Assembly: GCA_965140395.1 (NCBI GenBank)
Contig: OZ223206.1
Location: 62,001-126,000 of the forward strand
Origin: Parvibaculum sp002684405
Lineage (GTDB): Bacteria > Pseudomonadota > Alphaproteobacteria > Parvibaculales > Parvibaculaceae
Reading direction: 5' to 3'
DNA: 64,000 bases
Part shown: positions 19,719-28,292 of the stretch, piece by piece
Layout of the letters: each line of letters opens with the position of its first letter
Position numbering within the stretch: position 1 is the first letter of the stretch
The notes under the pieces: generated by a model
Database searches by the model: none
The model's input: the letters and a program-made list of their open reading frames with translations, nothing else
Told to the model about the DNA's origin: nothing
Position numbers and translations under genes: made by a program

Positions 19719-20738
19719 ATGAGCGCGATTTCCAATCCCGTCATCGCCATCGCGGGCGCCACCGGCGCTGTCGGCGTGGAGATGCTGAAATGTCTCGAAG
19801 AGCGGAACTTCCCGGTCTCGAAACTGAAACTGCTGGCCTCTGCGCGCTCGGCCGGCAAAACCATGACATTCCGGGGCGAGGAGATCGCGGTCGAGGAACT
19901 GACCGAGGAGAGCTTTCAGGGTGTCGATATCGCCTTCTTCTCGGCGGGCGGCAGCATCTCGCGCAAATTCGCCGAGGCGGTAAAGCGCGCGGGCGCGGTG
20001 ATGATCGACAATTCGTCGGCCTTCCGCATGGACCCGGATGTGCCGCTCGTCGTGCCGGAAATCAATCCGGAAGCGGCGGCGGACCATAAGGGCATCATCG
20101 CCAACCCCAACTGCTCGACCATCATCGCGATCACGCCGCTCTGGCCGATCCATCGGAAAAACCGCATCACGCGCATCATCGCCGCGACCTATCAGGCCGC
20201 GTCGGGCGCGGGTCAGGCGGCGATGGACGAGCTGGAAGAGGCGACCCGCGCGCATCTCGCGGGCGAGCCCTTCGAGCAGAAGATCATTCCGCACCCCTAC
20301 CCCTTCAACGTCTTCAGCCACAATTCCGATATCGATCCGGAAAACGGCTACAACGAAGAAGAGCTGAAGATGGTGAAGGAGACGAAGAAGATTTTCGCCG
20401 ATGCCGACATCCGCGTCACCGCGACCTGCGTGCGCGTGCCGGTGCTGCGCGCCCATTGCGAAGCCATCGACTTCGAATGCGAAAAGCCGATTTCCGTTGC
20501 CGAGGTGAAGGACATCCTCTCCACCGCGCCGGGCGTGAAAGTGGTGGACGACCGCGAGAAGAACTACTTCCCCATGCCGAAGGATGCCTCCGGCGAGGAC
20601 GACATTCTGGTCGGCCGCATCCGTCAGGACATTTCGGACCCGAGCGGCAAGTCGATCTCGCTCTTCGTGGCCGGCGACCAGCTCCTCAAGGGCGCCGCCC
20701 TCAATGCGGTCCAGATCGGCGAATTGCTGGTGAAGTAA
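19719..20738 (+). CDS. asd: aspartate-semialdehyde dehydrogenase
   Basis: Reduces aspartyl phosphate to aspartate semialdehyde, the branch point for lysine/DAP, threonine and methionine. The protein has 339 residues from ATG 19719. It has the NADP motif GATGAVG (14-20), SAGGSISRKFAE, the catalytic Cys132 in NPNCSTI, and QAASGAGQAAMDEL. The in-frame TTG at 19701 would add six residues and is a reasonable alternative, since neither start has a strong ribosome site. Followed by a clear terminator, so it is probably the last gene of its transcript. Confidence 0.96.
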   Translation: MSAISNPVIAIAGATGAVGVEMLKCLEERNFPVSKLKLLASARSAGKTMTFRGEEIAVEELTEESFQGVDIAFFSAGGSISRKFAEAVKRAGAVMIDNSSAFRMDPDVPLVVPEINPEAAADHKGIIANPNCSTIIAITPLWPIHRKNRITRIIAATYQAASGAGQAAMDELEEATRAHLAGEPFEQKIIPHPYPFNVFSHNSDIDPENGYNEEELKMVKETKKIFADADIRVTATCVRVPVLRAHCEAIDFECEKPISVAEVKDILSTAPGVKVVDDREKNYFPMPKDASGEDDILVGRIRQDISDPSGKSISLFVAGDQLLKGAALNAVQIGELLVK

Positions 20739-20758
20739 GCGCCGGAAAACGACATGCG

Positions 20759-20791
20759 AAAGGCCCCGGTTTCACGCCGGGGCCTTTTTCA
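20759..20791 (+). terminator. intrinsic terminator after asd
   Basis: AGGCCCCGG (20761-20769) pairs with CCGGGGCCT (20777-20785) across a short loop, followed by a run of T. It lies 22 bases after the asd stop. Confidence 0.9.
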
Positions 20792-20925
20792 TTTCGGGGT
20801 GGCGTCCTTAGAGGGGTCATAAATATCCAACGCCGGAACCGCCCCGATCCATCAAATTATGCATAATGGGTCACTGCGACAACGCTATCTTCGACAACAA
20901 GAAACGCGAAAGTACCGACAGGGAC

Positions 20926-21741
20926 ATGACGATCCGCCAGCTTCTCCTCTCCGCTTTCCTGCTCACATGCGTCATGGGCGCCATGCCCTCCACCGCTTCC
21001 GCGGCGAGCTTCGACTGCGCCCGCGCAGCGGCGCCGGACGAAACGACCGTCTGCCGGACGCCGGACCTTTCCGCGCTCGACAGCGAGATGGACGCGCTCT
21101 GGTTTGCCTATAAACAGATGCCGCTCGGCACGATGGGCGTGCTGAATGCCCGCCGCGAGGATGCGCAAGCCTTTCTGCAGACCCGCAAGACCTGCGGCAG
21201 CAATGTGGACTGCCTGCGTAGCGCCTATCGCGCGCGGATCGCCGTACTGAAAGACAATATCCGTCAGGCCTCGGACTATTACCGTTACCTGCAGGCCGAT
21301 CAGATGTTCACGCTGCCCGTCGCGGTGAGCGCGCTCGTCGCCGAAACCCGGGCCGAATGCCGCAAGCTCGGCGGCAGGCTCGATAGCGGGGCGGACGCAC
21401 CTGCCTCCGTCCGCACGCAGGATTTCGACGGCGACGGCAAGCCCGACTATCTGATCGACAAGAGCCATCTCGCCTGCAAGGGCGCGGCGACGGCCTTCTG
21501 TCACAATAATGGCTGCGACATGGAAATCGCGCTGTCGGGCAAGGGCTACCGTCACCCGATCCGTGAGACGGGTGCGTTGCGCGCCATCGAAGACGGGCCG
21601 GACGGCGCGGTCATCCGCATCGAGGTGGACAAGTCGCGCTGCGGCGCCGGCCTCGCCCCGGGAAAGAAATGCCTTCTCGTGCTGGCCTGGCATGACGGCG
21701 ACATGGAGCCCGTCTATCAGGAAGACCCGCCCGGAAACTGA
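20926..21741 (+). CDS. secreted LprI-like protein
   Basis: A 271-residue exported protein. The ATG at 20926 follows AGGG and starts a signal peptide (LLLSAFLLTCVMGAMPSTASA, cleavage near residue 27). The next ~95 residues, from SFDCARAAAPDETTVCRTPDLSALDSEMDALW to NVDCLRSAYRARIAVL, match the LprI/DUF1311 pattern of paired cysteines and an LxxLDxxM helix; some members inhibit lysozyme. The C-terminal half has an FG-GAP-like DFDGDGKPDYLID and extra cysteines (HLACKG, CHNNGCD, SRCGAG, KKC) consistent with disulfides. Role inferred only from family. Confidence 0.8.
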   Translation: MTIRQLLLSAFLLTCVMGAMPSTASAASFDCARAAAPDETTVCRTPDLSALDSEMDALWFAYKQMPLGTMGVLNARREDAQAFLQTRKTCGSNVDCLRSAYRARIAVLKDNIRQASDYYRYLQADQMFTLPVAVSALVAETRAECRKLGGRLDSGADAPASVRTQDFDGDGKPDYLIDKSHLACKGAATAFCHNNGCDMEIALSGKGYRHPIRETGALRAIEDGPDGAVIRIEVDKSRCGAGLAPGKKCLLVLAWHDGDMEPVYQEDPPGN

Positions 21742-21755
21742 AGGGAGAACGCATC

Positions 21756-22247
21756 ATGTCGTTCATCGTCTTTGCTGCCCTGCTGCTCGCGGCCATCGGC
21801 TGCGCCATCATTGGCGGGATCTATTTCGCCTTCTCGACCTTCATCATGCAGGCCTTTGCCGAGATCCCGCGCGAGCATGGCATGAGCGCCATGCAGTCCA
21901 TCAACCGGGTGATCGTCCGCTCGCTTTTCCTGCCTGCCTTTTTCGGCAGCGCAATCCTGAGCCTCTTTCTCATCGCCGCATGGTGGGTTGGTTGGGGCGA
22001 CCTGCGCTCGGGCTACGCCCTTCTCGGCGCATTGCTCTATTTCCTGACCTCCTTCGTCAGCACCATCGTCTTCAACGTGCCGCTCAACAATGAGCTGGAG
22101 CGCACCGATGCCGCCTCGCCGGAGGCCGAGGGCGTGTGGTCCCGCTATCTCTCGCGCTGGACGAAATGGAACCATCTGCGCACGGTGACGACGCTGCTGG
22201 CGGCCATCGCCTTCGCCATTGCAGCAGCGGAACAGGAATTCGGCTGA
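21756..22247 (+). CDS. DUF1772 (anthrone oxygenase-like) membrane protein
   Basis: A 163-residue inner-membrane protein with four TM segments (IVFAALLLAAIGCAIIGGIYFAFS; SLFLPAFFGSAILSLFLIAAW; YALLGALLYFLTSFVSTIVFNVPLN; VTTLLAAIAFAIAA). It carries the DUF1772 hallmark NVPLNNELE...W..YLSRWTKWNHLRT. Some members of this family oxidise anthrones, but most are uncharacterised. It starts 14 bases after the LprI-like gene with GGGAGAA upstream, so they are co-transcribed. Confidence 0.85.
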   Translation: MSFIVFAALLLAAIGCAIIGGIYFAFSTFIMQAFAEIPREHGMSAMQSINRVIVRSLFLPAFFGSAILSLFLIAAWWVGWGDLRSGYALLGALLYFLTSFVSTIVFNVPLNNELERTDAASPEAEGVWSRYLSRWTKWNHLRTVTTLLAAIAFAIAAAEQEFG

Positions 22248-22480
22248 TACCCCGGTCCTGAGCATGGCTTTTCTTTGCCTGTCCACGGCAGGCGCGGCGC
22301 GCTTTTGCGCCGCTAAACTGTTGACCGCAGGGATATTTTATCTCTAATGCCCTTCATCCGGGCCGCTCGCATGGCCATGTCTATGGCAGGCATTCGACGC
22401 AGGCGGCTGCAAGGACTATTCTCCCGCCGCGTCGGGAACAGCCCCGACGGCGACAGAAGTAGCACGAGGACCAGATCATC
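22248..22480 (+). promoter_or_regulatory. ilvD: leader/promoter region of ilvD
   Basis: A GCGGCGCGCTTTTGCGCCGC hairpin lies at about 22294-22313 and may end the upstream unit. After it come TTGACC (22321-22326) and TAATGC (22345-22350), 18 bases apart, the best sigma-70 promoter candidate for ilvD. No leader peptide with branched-chain codons and no riboswitch-like fold was recognised. Confidence 0.4.
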
Positions 22481-24343
22481 ATGGGCAGCTATCGTTCACG
22501 CACCACGACCCATGGCCGCAACATGGCCGGCGCCCGCGGCTTGTGGCGCGCCACCGGTATGAAAGAAGGCGATTTCGGCAAACCGATTATCGCCGTGGTG
22601 AATTCCTTCACCCAGTTCGTGCCCGGCCATGTACATCTGAAGGACCTCGGCCAGCTCGTCGCCCGCGAAATCGAAAAGGCCGGCGGCGTCGCCAAGGAAT
22701 TCAACACCATCGCGGTCGATGACGGCATCGCCATGGGCCATGACGGCATGCTCTATTCCCTGCCCTCGCGCGAGATCATCGCCGACAGCGTGGAATATAT
22801 GGTCAACGCCCATTGCGCCGACGCCATGGTCTGCATCTCCAATTGCGACAAGATCACGCCCGGCATGCTGAACGCCGCCATGCGGCTCAACATCCCGGCG
22901 GTCTTCGTTTCCGGCGGCCCGATGGAAGCGGGCAAGGTGGAACTGCGCGACAAGACGAAAGCGCTCGACCTCGTGGACGCCATGGTCGCCGCGGCGGATG
23001 AAGGCTATAGCGACGAGGAAGTCCAGACCATCGAGCGCTCGGCCTGCCCCACCTGCGGCTCCTGCTCGGGCATGTTCACCGCGAACTCGATGAACTGCCT
23101 CACCGAGGCGCTGGGTCTCAGCCTGCCGGGCAATGGTTCGACACTGGCCACCCATGCCGCGCGCGAGGCGCTCTTCCTCGAGGCGGGCCGCCGCATCGTC
23201 GATCTCGCCAGGCGCTGCTACGAGCAGGACGACACCTCCGTGCTGCCGCGCTCCATCGCCACCAAGGAAGCTTTCGAGAACGCCATGTCGCTCGACATCG
23301 CCATGGGCGGCTCCACCAATACGGTGCTGCATATTCTCGCCGCCGCCTCCGAAGGCGGGATCGACTTCACCATGGCCGATATCGACCGGCTGTCGCGCCG
23401 CGTGCCGGTGCTCTGCAAGGTCGCGCCCTCCAAGGACGATGTGCATATGGAAGACGTGCATCGCGCGGGCGGCATCATGTCGATCCTCGGCGAACTCGAC
23501 CGCGGCGGGTTGCTGCACAACCGGTTGCCGACCGTCCATGCCGCGACGATGGCCGAAGCGCTCGACACATGGGACATCGCCCGCAACACGGCGAGCCCCG
23601 CGGCCAAGGAGCTCTTCCTTGCCGCGCCCGGCGGCGTGCCGACGCAGACGGCGTTCAGCCAGGACAGCAAATGGGAAAGCCTCGACCTCGACCGCGAGGG
23701 CGGCGTCATCCGCGATGTCGAGCACGCCTTTTCCAAGGATGGCGGGCTGGCCGTTCTCTACGGCAATATCGCGCTCAATGGTTGCGTGGTGAAGACGGCG
23801 GGTGTCGATGACAGCATCCTGAAATTCACCGGCACGGCCCGGATCTTCGAAAGCCAGGACGATGCGGTGAGCGCCATCCTGACCGGCAAGATCAAGGAAG
23901 GCGACGTGGTCGTCATCCGCTATGAAGGCCCGCGCGGCGGCCCCGGCATGCAGGAAATGCTCTACCCGACCTCTTACCTGAAGTCGAAGGGCCTCGGCGC
24001 CAAATGCGCGCTCGTCACCGACGGACGCTTCTCCGGCGGCACGTCGGGCCTTTCCATCGGCCATGTCTCGCCGGAAGCGGCGGAAGGCGGCGCCATCGGC
24101 CTCGTGCAGGACGGCGACCTCATCGACATCGACGTGCCGGGCCGCACCATCGCGGCGCGGGTGAGCGACGAGGAACTCGCGGAGCGCCGGGCCGAACAGG
24201 ATAAAAAGGGCTGGCGGCCGGTGAAGCCGCGCAAGCGCGCCATCTCCACCGCGCTCAAGACCTATGCCGCTTTCGCCACCAGCGCCGACAAGGGCGCCGT
24301 GCGCGACAAGGACGCCATCGACAAGGCGGCAGGCATCCACTGA
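22481..24343 (+). CDS. ilvD: dihydroxy-acid dehydratase
   Basis: Third step of valine, isoleucine and leucine synthesis: dehydrates dihydroxy-isovalerate and dihydroxy-methylvalerate to 2-oxo acids. The 620-residue product is the full length of the E. coli-type enzyme. Iron-sulfur candidates are Cys122 (SNCDKITPG) and Cys195 in CPTCGSCSGMF (Cys189/192/195); Lys124 follows as expected for a Mg-binding carbamylated lysine, and GRFSGGTSG is near the end. The ATG at 22481 opens with the family-typical MGSYRSRTTTHGRNMAGARGLWRATGM. Followed by a terminator. Confidence 0.97.
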   Translation: MGSYRSRTTTHGRNMAGARGLWRATGMKEGDFGKPIIAVVNSFTQFVPGHVHLKDLGQLVAREIEKAGGVAKEFNTIAVDDGIAMGHDGMLYSLPSREIIADSVEYMVNAHCADAMVCISNCDKITPGMLNAAMRLNIPAVFVSGGPMEAGKVELRDKTKALDLVDAMVAAADEGYSDEEVQTIERSACPTCGSCSGMFTANSMNCLTEALGLSLPGNGSTLATHAAREALFLEAGRRIVDLARRCYEQDDTSVLPRSIATKEAFENAMSLDIAMGGSTNTVLHILAAASEGGIDFTMADIDRLSRRVPVLCKVAPSKDDVHMEDVHRAGGIMSILGELDRGGLLHNRLPTVHAATMAEALDTWDIARNTASPAAKELFLAAPGGVPTQTAFSQDSKWESLDLDREGGVIRDVEHAFSKDGGLAVLYGNIALNGCVVKTAGVDDSILKFTGTARIFESQDDAVSAILTGKIKEGDVVVIRYEGPRGGPGMQEMLYPTSYLKSKGLGAKCALVTDGRFSGGTSGLSIGHVSPEAAEGGAIGLVQDGDLIDIDVPGRTIAARVSDEELAERRAEQDKKGWRPVKPRKRAISTALKTYAAFATSADKGAVRDKDAIDKAAGIH

Positions 24344-24372
24344 CGCCCCTCACCTTCGGCAAAACGCAAACG

Positions 24373-24402
24373 AACGGCAGGGTCATCCCCTGCCGTTTTT
24401 GT
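24373..24402 (+). terminator. ilvD: intrinsic terminator after ilvD
   Basis: AACGGCAGGG (24373-24382) pairs with CCCTGCCGTT (24388-24397), followed by TTTGTTTTG. The flanking AAAACGCAAAC and GTTTTGCGT extend the pairing. It lies 30 bases after the ilvD stop. Confidence 0.9.
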
Positions 24403-24472
24403 TTTGCGTGCTCTCCCCTATGATGAGCGCAAACAACATGGCCGAGGCGATACAGCGGATAGCGGGGGAACA

Positions 24473-25690
24473 ATGCGACTTGTCATCAGAAATGCGCGGC
24501 GGCTCGATGTGGAGAACATGGCCTTCGTCGAGGACGGCCCTGTCGTTTCAGAGGACGGCAAGATCGTCGGCATCGGCGAGGATGCGGCCGCGGATGTCGA
24601 GATCGACGCCAAGGGCAGCTTCCTGCTGCCCGGCTTCATCGATGCGCATGTGCATTTCCGTCTCGCGACGCTCGATTTCGCAAAGCTTCAGCGCTGGTCC
24701 GAGGTCGAGTTCGGCATCGTCATGGCGCGCCTCGCAAAGGAAACGCTCAGGCGCGGCTTCACCACGGTGCGCGATCTGGGCGGCGACGTCGAAGGGCTGA
24801 TGCGCGCCATCAGGGCCGGCATGGCGGAAGGCCCGCGCATTATCCGCGCCGGGCGGATGCTCACCCAGACGGGCGGACATGGCGATGCGGAATCGGGCCC
24901 CCGACCCGTCCCCACCTGCGCCTGCGAAATGCGCCACACCGCCTTCGGCATCGTCGCCGACGGGCCGGACGCGGTGCGCAAGGCCGCGCGGCACAATCTG
25001 CGCGACGGCTCGGACTTCATCAAGATCCATGTCTCGGGCGGCGTCGCCTCGCCCGCCGACCCGCTGGAATCCGTTCAGTACACAGCAGCGGAAATCATGG
25101 CCGCCTGCGAGGAGGCGCGTCACCGGCAGACCTATGTGGCCGCGCATGCCTATTCGCCGGAATCGATAACCATGGCGGTGGAGAACGGCGTCCACACCAT
25201 CGAGCATGGCAACATGATCGACGCGGATGCCGCCGCCGCCGTCGCGCGGCATGGCGCAGTGATGGTGCCCACCCTTTCCACCTATGAGGCGATGGACCTT
25301 ATCGGTCGCCGGATGGGCTTTCCGGCGGCCAATCTCGCCAAGAACAGCAAGGTGCTGGACGCAGGGCTCCGCTCGCTCGAAATCGCGCGCGAGGCCGGCG
25401 TCACGCTCGGCTGGGGCACGGATCTCATCGGCGAAAGCCAGTCGCGCCAGCGCCGCGAATTCGCGATCCGCGCCGAGGTCGAAACGCCGGCGGACATCCT
25501 GCGCGCCATGTATGTCGTCAATCCGCGTCTCTGCGGCCTGGAAGGAAAGATCGGCACGCTCACGCCCGGCGCGGCGGCGGATATGGTCCTGACGAAAATC
25601 GACCCGTTAAAAGACATCGCCGCCCTCGGCGAGGACGACGCCATCGAACGCGTCGTCCATCGCGGCGCGGTTGTCGAGGGCGGCGCATGA
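24473..25690 (+). CDS. metal-dependent amidohydrolase (Xaa-Pro dipeptidase/imidazolonepropionase-like)
   Basis: A 405-residue cytoplasmic hydrolase of the amidohydrolase superfamily. Metal ligands are visible in order: HVH (59-61) in PGFIDAHVHF, the bridging lysine in FIKIHVSGG, HAYSPE, TIEHGN and the aspartate in GWGTDLIGES. The C-terminal strand domain is marked by GTLTPGAAADMVL. The ATG at 24473 has GGGGGAA before it; an in-frame ATG upstream at 24404 is poorly placed. Members cleave dipeptides or organophosphate-type esters; the substrate is unresolved. The stop overlaps the next gene (ATGA), suggesting a two-gene peptide-hydrolase unit. Confidence 0.87.
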   Translation: MRLVIRNARRLDVENMAFVEDGPVVSEDGKIVGIGEDAAADVEIDAKGSFLLPGFIDAHVHFRLATLDFAKLQRWSEVEFGIVMARLAKETLRRGFTTVRDLGGDVEGLMRAIRAGMAEGPRIIRAGRMLTQTGGHGDAESGPRPVPTCACEMRHTAFGIVADGPDAVRKAARHNLRDGSDFIKIHVSGGVASPADPLESVQYTAAEIMAACEEARHRQTYVAAHAYSPESITMAVENGVHTIEHGNMIDADAAAAVARHGAVMVPTLSTYEAMDLIGRRMGFPAANLAKNSKVLDAGLRSLEIAREAGVTLGWGTDLIGESQSRQRREFAIRAEVETPADILRAMYVVNPRLCGLEGKIGTLTPGAAADMVLTKIDPLKDIAALGEDDAIERVVHRGAVVEGGA

Positions 25691-26964
25691 CCCTGAAGCT
25701 TGCGGCGGGCCTTGCTCTCGGCGCGTGCCTGGCATTTGCAATCTGGGCCCTCATTGTCGCCGTCGGCGCGCGCGAGGGCTGGTGGCGGCCCATGGTGGCG
25801 GCAAAAGGCGACACGGCCAGCTTTCTTCTCTGGGCGGAGAGCCGCTATACGGCGGAGTCGAAGGGCAACTTCGCAATCGCATTACTCAAGCAGGGCCATG
25901 TTACGCAAACATGGTTCGCCTCGCATGGCCAGCCCGTCGATGCCAAATCCCTTTTCCAGGTCGCGTCGCTGAGCAAATGGATCACCGCCTGGGGCGTCAT
26001 GGTTCTGGTGGAGCAGCACCGGATCGAGCTTGACGCGCCGGTCTCGCGCTATCTGACCCGGTGGCATTTGCCGCCAAGCGAATTCGACAACGACAACGTC
26101 ACCGTGCGCCGCCTGCTCAGCCACACCGCCGGGTTGACGGACGGGCTGGGGTTTCTCGGCTATCCGCCGGACACGTCCCTGCCCACGATAGAAGAGGAAC
26201 TGACGCATGCGGAGGACACGCTGCCGGGGGCGAGAGGCGTTACGCGCGTCGGCGCACGGCCAGGCTCGCGCTGGCGCTATTCGGGCGGCGGCTATCTGAT
26301 CCTGCAACTCCTCATCGAAGAAGTGACGCATGAAAGCTTCGACGATTTCATGCATCGCGCAGTGCTTCGGCCGCTTGGCATGACCTCCTCCACCTTCGTC
26401 GATCCCGACCCCGCGCATCTCGCCGAATTTTACGACGCCGACGGATCGAAGGCCGTCCATTACAGGTTCACCGCGCTCGCCGCCGCGTCACTCTATACCT
26501 CCGTTGAGGACATAACCCGTTTCCTGCAGGCGCAAATGCCGGGTCCGGACGGAGCGCCGGCAGGACGCGGCGTCCTGCGGCCCGAAACGTTGGAAGAGAT
26601 GCGCAAACCCCAAGCATTCCTCTACGGCTTCCCGGTCTGGGGCCTCGGGGAAAGCCTCTATGCGCCGAACGGCGAAGGCGGCTATGTCGTCGGCCATGAC
26701 GGGCACAACGCACCGGCGATCAACACCACGGCCCGCATCGACCCGGCCACGGGCGACGGCATCGTCCTGCTCGAAACCGGCAATGCAAAGCTTGCCGCCG
26801 AGATCGGCGGCGAGTGGGTCTTCTGGCACACGGGCAAGGTCGGTCTCGATACGCTGGCGATGTTCGAGGCGCGCGGGATACTGCTCCGTCTGGCCTATGG
26901 CGCGCTGGCGATCCTGATCGGCAGCCTTGTCATCGCATGGGCATGGCGACGCATCGGAAGCTGA
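25687..26964 (+). CDS. membrane-anchored serine hydrolase of the beta-lactamase/DD-peptidase family
   Basis: A 425-residue protein with an N-terminal signal-anchor (LAAGLALGACLAFAIWALIVAVGA) and a C-terminal TM segment (LRLAYGALAILIGSLVIAWAW). The nucleophile motif SxxK is S94-L-S-K97, the second motif is YSG in WRYSGGGYLILQLL, and HDGHN near residue 338 replaces the KTG triad position (HxG type, class C-like). It is coupled to the amidohydrolase. Family members are esterases, peptidases or penicillin-recognising enzymes; a beta-lactamase activity should not be assumed. Confidence 0.85.
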   Translation: MTLKLAAGLALGACLAFAIWALIVAVGAREGWWRPMVAAKGDTASFLLWAESRYTAESKGNFAIALLKQGHVTQTWFASHGQPVDAKSLFQVASLSKWITAWGVMVLVEQHRIELDAPVSRYLTRWHLPPSEFDNDNVTVRRLLSHTAGLTDGLGFLGYPPDTSLPTIEEELTHAEDTLPGARGVTRVGARPGSRWRYSGGGYLILQLLIEEVTHESFDDFMHRAVLRPLGMTSSTFVDPDPAHLAEFYDADGSKAVHYRFTALAAASLYTSVEDITRFLQAQMPGPDGAPAGRGVLRPETLEEMRKPQAFLYGFPVWGLGESLYAPNGEGGYVVGHDGHNAPAINTTARIDPATGDGIVLLETGNAKLAAEIGGEWVFWHTGKVGLDTLAMFEARGILLRLAYGALAILIGSLVIAWAWRRIGS

Positions 26965-26977
26965 CGCCCGCGTTCCC

Positions 26978-27068
<91 letters not shown>

Positions 27069-27395
27069 CTACAGCATGTTGGCGTCATTGTGCTGGCGGA
27101 TCATGCGAGCCGAAAAGGTGTCGGCGCAGACGCCGCAGCGTATGCCCTTCACCTTGTTCGCCGCCATCATGATGCCCTGCCCCGTGCCGCACAGGATAAT
27201 GCCCAGCCGGCAATCGCCGGACGCCACAAGCCGCGCCGCCGCTTCGCCATGCTCGGGATAATGCGTGCTCTCCGGCGTCACCGGCCCGATATCGACCACC
27301 TCCCAACCCTGTGCTTCGACATGCGCGGCCACGGCCTGCCGAAGCGGAATGGCGGCATGGTCGCTAGGAAAGACGATGTGCTTGTTCCCTGTCAC
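27069..27395 (-). pseudogene. rpiB': ribose-5-phosphate isomerase B, C-terminally truncated
   Basis: Encodes 108 residues of RpiB/LacAB from a GTG at 27395 that overlaps the upstream stop by four bases. The active-site cysteine loop IILCGTGQGIMMAANK and ADTFSARMIRQHNDANML are intact. Complete RpiB proteins run to about 145-150 residues and continue past HNDAN with an ALGARV-type helix. Here the frame ends with TAG exactly at the junction with the displaced guaA fragment. The C-terminal helices that pack the dimer are missing, so activity is doubtful. It may be a casualty of the recombination that formed the junction. Confidence 0.8.
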
Positions 27396-28153
27396 GGAGA
27401 AGTCGCCCTGTTTGCGGAGGCGATTTTGGCCAGCAAACGGTCAAGCCGCGCCTCGTTGTCCGAAATGTCCATCAATGCATCATGCATCCGACCTGGCGAA
27501 ACAGGGCGCTGTGCACTCGCATTTTCTCTGGCATCCTCCAATACCGACCGGAGCGATGTCGCAGCGTCGGCTGCATCGGAGTATACGGCGAGCGCCGCCT
27601 CGGATTGCTCGCGCTGCATCAGCCAGTCACCAAGCCATTCTTGCAACGCGATGTCCCGCGGTTCACGATCGATAGCACGGGAGAGAAGGGACGCGCAGTG
27701 CTCGCCGCCCGCCAGAAGGTCGGCAGCCGCAGCCGCTTTCCACAGACCGCCAGGCGTCCACATTGCAAAACGGGTCACTCCGCCGGATGCCGGCTTCATT
27801 TTTCGCGCTTCCATGCGCCGCGCACGATTGGCAAAAAACTTTGCGCCCCGGGATGCCTTGCCGTTGAGCGTCAGGTCGAACGCGGAAACGTAATCATCCT
27901 GCCACGCGGCCGGCATTAGCCAGTCCCAAGGCTGGGAACGCATCTCCCGCGGCATTTCGGGATAGAAACGCGACAATTGCCCATCATAGGCTTTTATCCA
28001 CCTACCCAACGCATGAAATTTCTCCTCTGACGTCAAACGACGGTAGGAATTTGGCGAAAGCCGCAACAGGCGTGCTAGGAAACGGGGTATCACCTTGGAA
28101 ATCATCCTCTGTTCGCAGAGCAACGCGGCCTGCAACAGAGTGTGTCCAAACAC
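27392..28153 (-). CDS. hypothetical protein inside the guaA-flanked insert
   Basis: A 253-residue protein I cannot place in a family. It begins (GTG at 28153; an ATG at 28105 is the alternative) with a hydrophobic, basic segment, MFGHTLLQAALLCEQRMISKVIPRFLARLLRL, and has a Trp-rich middle (ALGRWIKAYDG, QPWDWLMPAAWQDDY). It ends in a helical part with LQEWLGDWLMQREQSEAALAVYSDAA that resembles a single TPR hairpin. Base composition is visibly less GC-rich than neighbouring genes, consistent with horizontal origin. It overlaps truncated rpiB by four bases. Both genes lie between the guaA direct repeats. Confidence 0.6.
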   Translation of the reverse strand: MFGHTLLQAALLCEQRMISKVIPRFLARLLRLSPNSYRRLTSEEKFHALGRWIKAYDGQLSRFYPEMPREMRSQPWDWLMPAAWQDDYVSAFDLTLNGKASRGAKFFANRARRMEARKMKPASGGVTRFAMWTPGGLWKAAAAADLLAGGEHCASLLSRAIDREPRDIALQEWLGDWLMQREQSEAALAVYSDAADAATSLRSVLEDARENASAQRPVSPGRMHDALMDISDNEARLDRLLAKIASANRATSP

Positions 28154-28201
28154 GGCCCTCTATTCAACTCGACCGCGCTTGTATCCCGCCATAGCGCCCC
28201 C

Positions 28202-28292
28202 TCATTCCCACTCGATCGTCCCGGGGGGCTTGGAGGTCACGTCGTAGACGACGCGGTTGATGCCTCGGACCTCGTTGATGATCCGCGTCGAG
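28202..28292. repeat. guaA 3'-end direct repeat (probable attachment site)
   Basis: The last 91 bases of the intact guaA gene, repeated at 26978-27068. This copy uses GAA, TCC, CGA, CGG and ACG where the displaced copy uses more GC-rich codons. That suggests that this end, now part of the working gene, is the incoming one. The guaA 3' end is a known integration hotspot for genomic islands; no integrase is present in the 1.1 kb between the repeats. Confidence 0.75.

Noticed and set aside
20856..20867. ATTATGCATAAT palindrome before the LprI-like gene
   Set aside because: A perfect 12-bp palindrome, but isolated, AT-only except its centre, and 58 bases from the start; not enough to claim an operator.
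22496..24340. 614-codon open frame antisense to ilvD
   Set aside because: It mirrors a clear ilvD gene, is His/Arg/Gly-rich as expected from reversed GC-rich codons, and has no ribosome site or family motif.
25687..26964. beta-lactamase resistance gene
   Set aside because: SxxK and YSG motifs occur in many esterases and peptidases of this fold; the two membrane segments and the neighbouring amidohydrolase argue for a different hydrolase.
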